A DNA stretch of 17,185 nucleotides from Acidobacteriota bacterium (GTDB taxonomy: Bacteria; Acidobacteriota; Blastocatellia; Pyrinomonadales; Pyrinomonadaceae), in NCBI GenBank assembly GCA_023391155.1, contig JAEWBM010000073.1:1-17185 (forward strand). Direction: 5' to 3'. The notes below the pieces were generated by a model. That model searched no databases. It was not told where the DNA came from and worked only from the letters and a program-made list of their open reading frames with translations. A program made the translations under genes and the position numbers. Numbering within the stretch: the stretch's first letter is position 1; every line of letters begins with the position of its first letter. This document shows, piece after piece, positions 7,037 to 14,603 of this stretch.

Positions 7037-9493
7037 CTAGCCGGCCGGTTCTTTCTTCTTGCGCCGTGCGGGTGGCTCGTAGGTGGAATGGACGGCCTCG
7101 TCCTCGATCTCGCCGCCTTTGCTGATCGGAATATCGCGGGGATCGGCATATCGGAGGCCGCGCTCCTCGCTGTCGAGTTCAGAAGGAACGATCTTGTACT
7201 GACCCGACTGTCCCGGGGGCGGATTGTAGCCGGGATAATCGACCCGCGAATGATATATCGCGACCAGCGAGCGGATCATCGATTCGCGGATCTGCGTCAA
7301 TTCCCTCAGCGTCAGGTCGCATTCATCAAGCTGATCGTCGCTGAGGATCGCGTCGATGATCTTCGTAACGATATAGCGGATATTTTCCGGTGTAGGCTCC
7401 GCCAGGCTGCGGGCAGCCGCTTCGCATGAATCGGCGATCATCATTATCGCCGCCTCGCGAAATTGAGGCTTCGGCCCCGGATAGCGAAAATCGTTCTCGC
7501 TGATCTCGTCTTCCTCGCGTGCCTCAGACTGCGCCTTTTTCAGAAAATAGTGCAGCGTCCGCGTGCCGTGGTGCTGCGGTATAAAATCGACTATCCGCTG
7601 CGGCAGCCCCATTTCCTTCGCCAATTTCGTTCCGTAGGTCACGTGGCTGATGATGATCTTCGCGCTCTGCACGGGCTTCAGCCGATCGTGCGGATTCTTT
7701 CCGAGCTGATTCTCGACAAAGTGTTCCGGAGCGGCCGACTTACCGATGTCGTGGTAAAGGGCGCCGATCCGCGCAAGCAGCGCATTTCCGCCGACGACAC
7801 GGCAGGCTTCCTCGGCAAGCTGGCCCACAGCGTGCGAATGCTGGTTCGTGCCCGGGGCGCGAAGGGCAAGTTGGCCCAGCACAGGCAGGTCGGCGTTCGA
7901 AAGCTCAAGAAGCTTTACGTCCGTCAGCACGCCGAACAGCGATTCAAACATCGGGAGGAACACAGCAGTAACAGCGGCGGTGATAATGCCGCTCGCCAAC
8001 CCGCACGCGATCGCAAGTAATATGGTGTTAAGAATGAACGGCTGCTGGGTAAATGCGATGATCGCGATCGCGGAACCGGCCGAGGCGAGCCCGATCAGCG
8101 TTCCCGCGATGGTCACAGTCTGCCGGCTGCGGTAACGGCCGATGCCGTAGGCGGCGACCGACGATGCAATGATCGCGTAGATCGTAAACTCAAGCCCCCG
8201 CGGTGCCATAAAGCCCGCCAGCAATGCACAGAAAATGCCGGTGAAAAAAGCTGTTCGCCTGTCGGCAAGCAGCGCCATTATCAGGCTGCCGAAAGCAAAC
8301 GGGACCGCAAGCGTCCAAAGGTTCGGGTCGTTAAGAGGCGCACGGACGTTCTGAAGCGCCGTAAATTCCGCAACCCGCATCAATATCGCCATCAGCACCG
8401 TCTGTACGACAACGATCGAACCGAACAGCGTGAAGGTCATTTGCTCAGAAAGTGCGAGGCGCGGGACGATGCCGCGATGCTCGATGAATTTCCACGCGAT
8501 CCAAAAGAGCGTTGAGATCAATACAAAAAGGCCGATGAACTTGTTGACCCGGCGAGTTGATGCCCCATAACGTTCCAGCGCGGAGAGCTGAGCCAGAATA
8601 TCCGACGTGATCAGTTCGCCCTCGCCCACGATCTTTTGCCCGCGTTTCAGTGTTATCGTTCGCGGCTCGACGCTCTGTGCGGCGGCGGCTTTTTCGCTCT
8701 CGGTCGCTGCGCTGTCATAGACGAGGCTAGGCTGGATCAACGGTGAAAGTGCCGCATAAAAAGCTTCCCGCTCCTGTTCAGAAAAACTCCGCACCTCGCC
8801 CAGAGCTTCCTTTAGCCGGGCCCGCGCCTCTGAGACCGATGTCATGGTCAGCTCCGGCCGCATCGCCTGGCGGATGTCCGTCGGACGTTGTCGGTCGACG
8901 ATCCGGATCTCATCCTCGAGGTACTGTCGATCCTGATCGCCGTAGATGTCGCCGCCGGCGTGTTCGCGCAGGATCCTTTCGATAGATTGCAGTTCGTTGC
9001 CGCTGAAGCGTCTTGCCCCAAGCACCCGGCCGAGTTCCGCACCGCCGGCCCCCGTCCATTGCACCTCGGTCGCTGCGTTAGCGTTCGCACGCGCCTGAGC
9101 CGGTGGATCAGCGCGGCGCTGCAGATCTTCCCAGGCCGAACGGAAGCTTTGGATCGCCTCTTCCGCACGCCGCGGTTCGAAAATAAACATCGGCGTGATG
9201 GAATTCATCACCGCCGCGCGTGTGGTTTCGGTCGCCTCTTCATCGACGACCGTGATGTCGGCGGGCGAGACTATCGTCTCGCGAGCGATCTCGCGTTCGG
9301 CATACGCCGCTCCCGTCTGTGCCTTCCAGAACGGATTTGAAACGAGAAGTGTTGTGATCAGGGATAGAAGCCCGAAGCCGATCCAGAAACGCTGATTCAC
9401 CGAGAGCGCATCATACGGCTTCCGTATGACCGCGCCAACCTTTTGGCGCCAGACCGTAAAGGGGGATTTAAGATCCTGGATCCGTTTGCTCAT
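7037..9493 (-). CDS. pgpH: PgpH/YqfF-type membrane HD phosphohydrolase (c-di-AMP phosphodiesterase)
   Basis: An 818-residue membrane protein. TM1 is near residues 36-52. It is followed by an extracytoplasmic 7TMR-HDED-like domain to about 310, several hydrophobic segments at about 315-510, and a cytoplasmic HD domain. All metal ligands expected from Listeria PgpH are visible: H552 (NQHSH), H581-D582 in YHDIGK, H617 (ISHV), H641-H642 (QQHHGT type) and D688 (MIADSCEAA). PgpH cleaves cyclic di-AMP to pApA, affecting osmotic and cell-wall homeostasis. The C-terminal 60 residues are charged and proline-rich. It starts 12 nt after hflX, so the two form an operon. In many other bacteria this gene sits by phoH and ybeY, so the present partner is different. 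No clear Shine-Dalgarno precedes the ATG; coupling to hflX translation is likely. Confidence 0.92.
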   Translation of the reverse strand: MSKRIQDLKSPFTVWRQKVGAVIRKPYDALSVNQRFWIGFGLLSLITTLLVSNPFWKAQTGAAYAEREIARETIVSPADITVVDEEATETTRAAVMNSITPMFIFEPRRAEEAIQSFRSAWEDLQRRADPPAQARANANAATEVQWTGAGGAELGRVLGARRFSGNELQSIERILREHAGGDIYGDQDRQYLEDEIRIVDRQRPTDIRQAMRPELTMTSVSEARARLKEALGEVRSFSEQEREAFYAALSPLIQPSLVYDSAATESEKAAAAQSVEPRTITLKRGQKIVGEGELITSDILAQLSALERYGASTRRVNKFIGLFVLISTLFWIAWKFIEHRGIVPRLALSEQMTFTLFGSIVVVQTVLMAILMRVAEFTALQNVRAPLNDPNLWTLAVPFAFGSLIMALLADRRTAFFTGIFCALLAGFMAPRGLEFTIYAIIASSVAAYGIGRYRSRQTVTIAGTLIGLASAGSAIAIIAFTQQPFILNTILLAIACGLASGIITAAVTAVFLPMFESLFGVLTDVKLLELSNADLPVLGQLALRAPGTNQHSHAVGQLAEEACRVVGGNALLARIGALYHDIGKSAAPEHFVENQLGKNPHDRLKPVQSAKIIISHVTYGTKLAKEMGLPQRIVDFIPQHHGTRTLHYFLKKAQSEAREEDEISENDFRYPGPKPQFREAAIMMIADSCEAAARSLAEPTPENIRYIVTKIIDAILSDDQLDECDLTLRELTQIRESMIRSLVAIYHSRVDYPGYNPPPGQSGQYKIVPSELDSEERGLRYADPRDIPISKGGEIEDEAVHSTYEPPARRKKKEPAG

Positions 9494-9505
9494 GATGTAT
9501 CAGGG

Positions 9506-11203
9506 TCAGGCCGTTCGGGCGAGTTCGATATCCGTGCCGCCCGTCAGCCTGCCGATCTTGTCGATCATCGGGCCGAGCGTCTCGCTGCGAACAGCTGAAA
9601 TTGACACGCAATCGACATTCTTGTCAAGCATCACCTGTCGGCAGAGAGCTTCGAGCTCGGCCGGTTCCGCGGCGTCGGCCTTGTTCAGGACGATGAGCTG
9701 CGGGATGGAGTCGAACCCCAGATCGGACAATATCTTATCGACTGATTCGATGTGCTGGCGGGCTCGCGGGTTGGCGGCGTCGACTACATGCACGAGCAGG
9801 TCGCTATCCTCGATCTCTTCGAGCGTTGCCCGGAAAGCGGCGACGAGGTCCTCGGGCAGGTCGCGGATAAAGCCGACCGTGTCGTTGATTATCACGTCTT
9901 GATCGATCGGCAGCCGCAGCCGCCTCGATGTCGGATCCAAGGTCGCGAACATTTTCTTTTCCGCATAAACCTCGGACCGCGTCAGGGCGTTTAACAGGGT
10001 CGATTTCCCGGCATTCGTATATCCGACCAATGAAATGATCGGCAGCTCTTTCTGAACGCGCGACTTTCGGCGTTCCTGCCGCTGACGGCTAAGGCCGGTT
10101 ACCTGTTTCTCGAGCTGAGCGATCCGGTCGCGGACGCGCCGGCGGTCGGTTTCGAGTTTCGTTTCACCGGGCCCACGGCCGCCGATGCCGCCGGCCAAAC
10201 GAGAGAACGCCGAGTTCTGGCCCATCACCAGGCGAGGTAGTAAATATTTCAACTGCGCCAGCTCTACCTGCAGCTTGCCCTCGCGAGATTGTGCACGCTG
10301 GGCAAATATATCGAGGATCAACTGCGGCCGGTCGATCACCTTAAGATCGGTCGCCTCTGAAAGCACCCGCACCTGCGTCGGAGATAGCTCCGTGTCAAAC
10401 ACGATCAGGTCAGCCCCGAGCTGCATCGAACGGACGAGCAGCTCCTCGAGTTTACCGCGGCCGAGCACGGTCTTCGGGTCGATCTTGGCCCGCCGCTGGA
10501 TTATCTTGTCCAGCACGACGACGTCTGCCGACGCAGCCAGCTCAGCAAGCTCGGCCATGGATTCCTCAGCCTCGTCAATATAGCCGGTGGTCACGCCGAC
10601 AAGCAGCACGCGTTCGCGTTTCGGCTTCCGCGTCTTGGCGGTCCGGCGGATCCGTGCCATCTCATCTTCGAGCGAGGTTATAAGTGCGGCGAAATCGGTG
10701 TCGAGCTGTGAGGGTACGGCCGGCTCGAGAAATTCATACGGCTCGGCATCGCCGTTCAACGCCATATCGGCCGCCGATGAAGGCAGTAAATGAGCGGAGT
10801 AGACCATGTCCGGAAGGCCCGTCTTGCGGTCCACCTGAATTATCGACATCAGGTCAAGCCGAAGAAGTGCGAGGTCCGTAAGGTCGTCGCGGGTGAGCTT
10901 TTCACCCTGCAAATGAGTGTGAACGCACCGCAGGCCGCGGAATCGGCCGGCTGCGGCACGTGCACGGCCGAAATCGGGCATCTCGATCCCCTTTGCGTTG
11001 CCGACCATTACGTACTCGACCTGCCCCTTTCGATTGAGCAGCACGCCGATCTGGCGGCCCGTCTCGTGCGAGATCTCGCACATCTGGCGAGCGAGTTCCT
11101 GGGAAACGATGTCACGCTGGGGGACGCGCCGCGTGGCGAGCCGCTCAATGCGCTTTAACTGATTGTGCTTCAGGCCTTTGGTAAAGCCCGTTACGTTAGC
11201 GAT
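9506..11203 (-). CDS. hflX: GTPase HflX with JAMM-like N-terminal domain
   Basis: A ribosome-associated GTPase that splits stalled or hibernating 70S ribosomes. Counting from the proposed start it has 565 residues, against 426 in E. coli; the excess is an N-terminal domain. Seen: that domain (about 1-170) with E47, H95-T-H97 and D107; the HflX domain from about 195; a glycine-rich segment GGIGGRGPGETKLETDRRR (337-356); G1 GYTNAGKS (394-401); G2-like ATLDPT; G3 NDTVGF (440-445); G4 NKAD (507-510). No ATG, GTG or TTG fits the strong Shine-Dalgarno at 11214-11220; ATC at 11203-11201 does. Family N-termini, as I remember them (M-x-x-I-x-G-N-T-x-G-L-K), align with IANVTGFTKGLK from this codon. ATG at 11242 and at 11302 are in frame but lack a Shine-Dalgarno and lie upstream of the promoter. 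Confidence 0.9.
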   Translation of the reverse strand: MANVTGFTKGLKHNQLKRIERLATRRVPQRDIVSQELARQMCEISHETGRQIGVLLNRKGQVEYVMVGNAKGIEMPDFGRARAAAGRFRGLRCVHTHLQGEKLTRDDLTDLALLRLDLMSIIQVDRKTGLPDMVYSAHLLPSSAADMALNGDAEPYEFLEPAVPSQLDTDFAALITSLEDEMARIRRTAKTRKPKRERVLLVGVTTGYIDEAEESMAELAELAASADVVVLDKIIQRRAKIDPKTVLGRGKLEELLVRSMQLGADLIVFDTELSPTQVRVLSEATDLKVIDRPQLILDIFAQRAQSREGKLQVELAQLKYLLPRLVMGQNSAFSRLAGGIGGRGPGETKLETDRRRVRDRIAQLEKQVTGLSRQRQERRKSRVQKELPIISLVGYTNAGKSTLLNALTRSEVYAEKKMFATLDPTSRRLRLPIDQDVIINDTVGFIRDLPEDLVAAFRATLEEIEDSDLLVHVVDAANPRARQHIESVDKILSDLGFDSIPQLIVLNKADAAEPAELEALCRQVMLDKNVDCVSISAVRSETLGPMIDKIGRLTGGTDIELARTA

Positions 11204-11213
11204 AGACTCTTTG

Positions 11214-11220
11214 CCTCCTT
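11214..11220 (-). promoter_or_regulatory. Perfect Shine-Dalgarno ahead of hflX
   Basis: The minus strand reads AAGGAGG (11220-11214). The next ten bases lead to the in-frame ATC at 11203. It is the strongest ribosome binding site in the window and argues that hflX begins downstream of it, not at the two upstream ATGs. Confidence 0.7.
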
Positions 11221-11225
11221 TCTTG

Positions 11226-11234
11226 ATTATAACA
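11226..11234 (-). promoter_or_regulatory. Extended -10 promoter of hflX
   Basis: The minus strand reads TGTTATAAT (11234-11226), a perfect extended -10 (TGn-TATAAT). No good -35 is seen 17 nt upstream, as is usual for this type. Transcription would begin about 11219-11220, at or just before the Shine-Dalgarno, giving a leader of roughly 17 nt to the ATC. Confidence 0.6.
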
Positions 11235-11276
11235 GACGTCATTTGGAAGCGGGACACTTGCCCGCCCCGCGACTGT

Positions 11277-11305
11277 TTGCAGAGGGCATCGTATTTCGTC
11301 ATAAT
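11277..11305 (+). promoter_or_regulatory. Candidate promoter of the malic enzyme gene
   Basis: TTGCAG (11277-11282), a 17-nt spacer, then CATAAT (11300-11305). The predicted transcript start near 11312 leaves only about six bases before the ATG at 11318, so the mRNA would be nearly leaderless. This fits the absence of a Shine-Dalgarno. Confidence 0.5.
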
Positions 11306-11317
11306 TTTTGTAACAGA

Positions 11318-12757
11318 ATGTCGAATTATTCAACGCCAAACGCCAGCTACAGCATCACCCTTCGTCTAAAGATCCAGAACAATCCCGGCAAGTTGGGAGA
11401 GGTCACGACCGCCATCGGGAGGACCGGCGGCGACATCGAGGGGATAGATATCGTCTCGGTCGGTAAAGACTTCTTGATCCGGGATTTCACCATCAACGCC
11501 GCCAGCGAGACCCATGATCAGGAGATCCTTGCATCGCTCGACACCATCGACGGCGTTGAGGTGGTTCACGTGAGCGACCGAACCTTTTTGCTCCATCTTG
11601 GGGGCAAGATCGAGGTCAATTCAAAGATCCCCCTCAAAACGCGTTCGGACCTGTCGATGGCCTATACACCGGGCGTGGCGCGGGTTTGCCAGGCGATCCA
11701 TAAAGACCCGGAAAAGGCCTTCAATCTAACGATCAAAAAGAACACGGTCGCGATTATCTCTGACGGCACTGCCGTGCTCGGGCTTGGCGACATCGGGCCC
11801 GCGGCGGCAATGCCCGTTATGGAGGGCAAAGCACAGCTCTTCAAGGAATTCGGCGGCGTGGACGCCTTCCCGATCTGCCTCAACACCAAGGACCCACATG
11901 AGATAGTTCAGACGATCAAGAACATCGCCGTCGGTTTCGGCGGAATCAATCTCGAAGATATATCGGCACCGAGGTGCTTTGAGATCGAGCAGCGTTTAAA
12001 AGAGGAACTGGATATTCCGGTATTTCACGACGACCAGCACGGTACCGCTGTGGTCGTCTTGGCCGCACTCCTGAATGCCCTAAAGATCGTCGACAAGAAG
12101 ATCGAGGATATCAAGGTCGTGGTCAACGGGATCGGTGCTGCGGGCGTCGCATGTTCACGCATCGTTATGGCCGCGGGCGTCAAGAACATCGTTGGCTGCG
12201 ACACCACGGGCGCGATCTACAAGGGCCGCAAGGAAAACATGAACTGGGTGAAGGACTGGTATGCCCGAAATTCGAACCCCGAGAAAGAGACCGGGACCGT
12301 TCGGGATGTGATCAGGGGAGCCGACGTTTTCTTTGGGCTTTCAGCACCGGGAGTTATCGAGCCTGACGACCTGCGGCATATGGCAAAAGACCCGATCGTG
12401 TTTGCGATGGCAAACCCGATTCCGGAGATAATGCCCGAAGATGCAGTGGGCCTCGCTGCCGTCATGGCAACCGGCCGATCTGATTATCCCAATCAGATCA
12501 ATAACGTACTCTGTTTCCCCGGTATCTTTCGCGGAGCGCTGAACTGCAGAGCATCTAGGATCAACGAACAGATGAAGCTCGCGGCGGCAAAAGCCATCGC
12601 CGAGATCATCGCTCCGGACGAACTCCATCCTGACTATATCATCCCCTCCGTCTTTGACCGCCGCGTCGCCGAAGCAGTAGCCGAACGTGTCGAGGAAGCT
12701 GCATACGAATCGGGGGTCGCCCGTCGCTCACGAGCCACGAGCGATTCGGAATTCTAG
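11318..12757 (+). CDS. NAD(P)-dependent malic enzyme with N-terminal ACT domain
   Basis: A 479-residue oxidative decarboxylase converting malate to pyruvate and CO2. Residues 9-90 form an ACT domain (ITLRLKIQNNPGKLGEVTTAIG...), a ligand-sensing module likely to give allosteric control. The malic domain follows: Y116 in AYTPGVA, K171 in MEGKAQLFKEF, metal ligands E213-D214 (NLEDISAPRCFEIE) and FHDDQHGTA (236-244). A Rossmann motif VNGIGAAGVACS starts near 269. No phosphotransacetylase domain is present. NAD or NADP preference cannot be read safely. The frame is open back to 11165, but that part overlaps hflX and the ACT domain begins just after the ATG at 11318, so this start is chosen. hflX is divergent. 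Confidence 0.93.
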   Translation: MSNYSTPNASYSITLRLKIQNNPGKLGEVTTAIGRTGGDIEGIDIVSVGKDFLIRDFTINAASETHDQEILASLDTIDGVEVVHVSDRTFLLHLGGKIEVNSKIPLKTRSDLSMAYTPGVARVCQAIHKDPEKAFNLTIKKNTVAIISDGTAVLGLGDIGPAAAMPVMEGKAQLFKEFGGVDAFPICLNTKDPHEIVQTIKNIAVGFGGINLEDISAPRCFEIEQRLKEELDIPVFHDDQHGTAVVVLAALLNALKIVDKKIEDIKVVVNGIGAAGVACSRIVMAAGVKNIVGCDTTGAIYKGRKENMNWVKDWYARNSNPEKETGTVRDVIRGADVFFGLSAPGVIEPDDLRHMAKDPIVFAMANPIPEIMPEDAVGLAAVMATGRSDYPNQINNVLCFPGIFRGALNCRASRINEQMKLAAAKAIAEIIAPDELHPDYIIPSVFDRRVAEAVAERVEEAAYESGVARRSRATSDSEF

Positions 12758-12773
12758 CCCGTCTCCCAAAATC

Positions 12774-12803
12774 TTGCCTTTTTACGAACTTTCGGTGTAA
12801 AAT
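12774..12803 (+). promoter_or_regulatory. Candidate promoter of the CSLREA protein gene
   Basis: TTGCCT (12774-12779), an 18-nt spacer, and TAAAAT (12798-12803). It gives a leader of about 130 nt that contains a small perfect stem, ACGCT-CTA-AGCGT (12847-12859). No intrinsic terminator of the malic enzyme gene is evident before it. Confidence 0.4.
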
Positions 12804-12930
12804 CCATCCACTCAACATCATACGGACCCCCAGCCCGTAATTTCTGACGCTCTAAGCGTTTACACGGCCCATAAGGCGAGTTCTCTTTCCGAGATCTGTC
12901 TCTGATAATGGGTCCACCACCATTCACTTG

Positions 12931-12937
12931 AGGAGGG
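12931..12937 (+). promoter_or_regulatory. Shine-Dalgarno of the CSLREA protein gene
   Basis: AGGAGGG lies 3 nt before the ATG at 12941. It is strong in sequence and slightly close, and it fixes the start together with the signal peptide. Confidence 0.75.
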
Positions 12938-12940
12938 ATA

Positions 12941-14452
12941 ATGTCTAAAAAGTTCGTAAATTTCTCACTTTTAACACTGCTTATCGCGGCGTTCAGCGTC
13001 GCTGCATCGGCCGCGACCTATACGGTCACCAAGACCGCCGATACAAACGACGGCACGTGTGATGCCGATTGTTCATTACGCGAAGCGGTCGCGGCCGCAA
13101 ATGCCAGCGCGGATGACGACACGATCGTCTTTTCGAGCCTTTTCGATTCGGAGCAAACTATTACGCTTGCGGGCACCGAGATCGTTTTCGCCGCTAACGG
13201 CAGCCTGACAATCACCGGCCCCGGGGCTGCGCTGTTAACCATTAGCGGAAACAACGCCAGCCGGATAATATCAACCGGCCCTAATGTGGTGGCGAACATC
13301 TCAGGGATCACGTTTACAGCCGGCAATGGTGTGGGTGCGTTGAACTCGGGCCGCGCGGGCGCCATTTATAATGCCGGAGGAACGCTTTTGATCGAAAGCT
13401 GTGTCATTACCGGAAACAGTGCTTCGAACGGCGGCGGCTTGAATAATGCTTCTGCCGGGTCGCCTGCTGTTCCGGGTAATTTAACGCTAAGATTTACCAC
13501 GGTCTCAAACAACACTGCGTCCGGCAGCGGCGGCGGTATGCAGAATTTTTCGACCAGCACGATAATCATTGACCGTTCCGCATTTATCGGGAACGTAAGC
13601 AACGGTACTACGGGCGGCGGAGGCGGCCAGTTTAACGGCGCCGTCCGCATCACCAATTCGACGTTCGCAAATAATAGTGCCCCTTCCGGCAGCGGCGGCG
13701 GGATGCAGTCTAATGGGACAATCGGCGCGATTATCACAAATTCGACATTCTCAGGAAATTCGTCACTTAATAACGGCGGAGGTATCCACCGAGGCAGCAC
13801 GAACGTTAACTTCTTCATCCGTAACACGATCGTCGCGGGAAACGACGGCACTGCGGTATCACCGGACATCACCAACTCCGCCGGCGGGATCCAGTCGCAG
13901 GGCAACAATATAATCGGCGTCACCGGCACCAGTACGGGCTGGATCGGAAGCGATCTGCTAGATACAGACCCGATGCTCGGCCCGCTTGGCTCGAACGGCG
14001 GTCCCACGCAATCGTTCGTCCCGATGCCGGGCTCTCCCGCGATCGATGCCGGTCAAAACTGCGTGCTTGACCTTTCCTGCGCAGCGAACAATCCGCCCGA
14101 GGCGGTGGTGACCGATCAACGCGGCATTTCCCGTCCGCAAGGGCCCATCGTTGATATCGGTTCCGTCGAGGTCGAGGCGGCCGGAGCACCGGCGGTTCTT
14201 GGCGGCCGCGTGCTTTTCCGGGGGGTCTATGGCCTTCCGAATGCCGCGATAACGGTAACCGACGGAGTAACGACCTGGAGGGGCCGGACCTCCAGCTTCG
14301 GCTACTTCCGGTTTGAGGGACTTCCCACCGGTATCACCTATACGATAACAGTCTCCGACAAGAGGGAATCCTACGGTTCGCTCGATGTGGAGCTTAACGG
14401 AGACACGACGGACATCGAGATCACTCCGGCAGCTCTCCACAGGGACAAGTAA
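12941..14452 (+). CDS. Secreted CSLREA-domain parallel beta-helix protein
   Basis: A 503-residue exported protein. The signal peptide (1-24) has a basic start, hydrophobic core and ASA cleavage site. It is followed by TYTVTKTADTNDGTC and the CSLREA motif itself at 44-49 with nearby cysteines C40 and C44. Residues about 60-370 are Asn/Gly/Ser-rich repeats of the type ITNSTFANNSAPSGSGGGM, about one helical turn set each, as in pectin-lyase-like right-handed beta-helices. Near 365-380 is GSPAIDAGQNC, the motif of choice-of-anchor Q proteins. Residues about 415-503 (GGRVLFRGVYGLPNAAITVTDG...SFGYFRFEGL) look like a carboxypeptidase-regulatory/CnaB-like beta-sandwich. Probably a surface or extracellular adhesin-like or glycan-interacting protein; no catalytic residues can be assigned. 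Confidence 0.88.
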   Translation: MSKKFVNFSLLTLLIAAFSVAASAATYTVTKTADTNDGTCDADCSLREAVAAANASADDDTIVFSSLFDSEQTITLAGTEIVFAANGSLTITGPGAALLTISGNNASRIISTGPNVVANISGITFTAGNGVGALNSGRAGAIYNAGGTLLIESCVITGNSASNGGGLNNASAGSPAVPGNLTLRFTTVSNNTASGSGGGMQNFSTSTIIIDRSAFIGNVSNGTTGGGGGQFNGAVRITNSTFANNSAPSGSGGGMQSNGTIGAIITNSTFSGNSSLNNGGGIHRGSTNVNFFIRNTIVAGNDGTAVSPDITNSAGGIQSQGNNIIGVTGTSTGWIGSDLLDTDPMLGPLGSNGGPTQSFVPMPGSPAIDAGQNCVLDLSCAANNPPEAVVTDQRGISRPQGPIVDIGSVEVEAAGAPAVLGGRVLFRGVYGLPNAAITVTDGVTTWRGRTSSFGYFRFEGLPTGITYTITVSDKRESYGSLDVELNGDTTDIEITPAALHRDK

Positions 14453-14461
14453 TACTCAGAT

Positions 14462-14505
14462 AGTTGAGTCAACTGGGGCGGCTCGATCTTTCGGGCCGCC
14501 TTTTT
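14462..14505 (+). terminator. Intrinsic terminator after the CSLREA protein gene
   Basis: GGCGGC (14477-14482) pairs with GCCGCC (14495-14500), with an inner CGA/TCG pairing, then TTTTT (14501-14505). A perfect 13-bp dyad AGTTGAgTCAACT (14462-14474) stands just before it. Confidence 0.9.
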
Positions 14506-14508
14506 CGT

Positions 14509-14557
14509 TTGACAAGGGTCCCAAATCATTCGTACTCAGGAAATAATGTTGTATCAT
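14509..14557 (+). promoter_or_regulatory. Candidate promoter region of the hemolysin III gene
   Basis: A perfect TTGACA (14509-14514) overlaps the end of the terminator but has no good -10 at 16-18 nt. TATCAT (14552-14557) with TTCGTA (14529-14534) at 17-nt spacing is the better pair. Neither is strong. Confidence 0.3.
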
Positions 14558-14603
14558 CAAAAAACGGTCGTCCTGCCTCCGATCTGCTTTTCCGGTGTCG
14601 ATT

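Noticed and set aside
11165..11317. N-terminal extension of 51 residues on the malic enzyme
   Set aside because: It would overlap the hflX coding region and both promoters, and the ACT domain already starts just after the ATG at 11318.
13360..13800. Possible tandem repeat or CRISPR-like array
   Set aside because: The repeated units are degenerate codons of beta-helix turns, with no fixed repeat and spacer lengths.
13366..14007. A 213-codon proline-rich open frame on the minus strand
   Set aside because: It is the antisense of the Gly/Asn repeats of the CSLREA protein; proline and leucine runs are what the complement of those codons gives.
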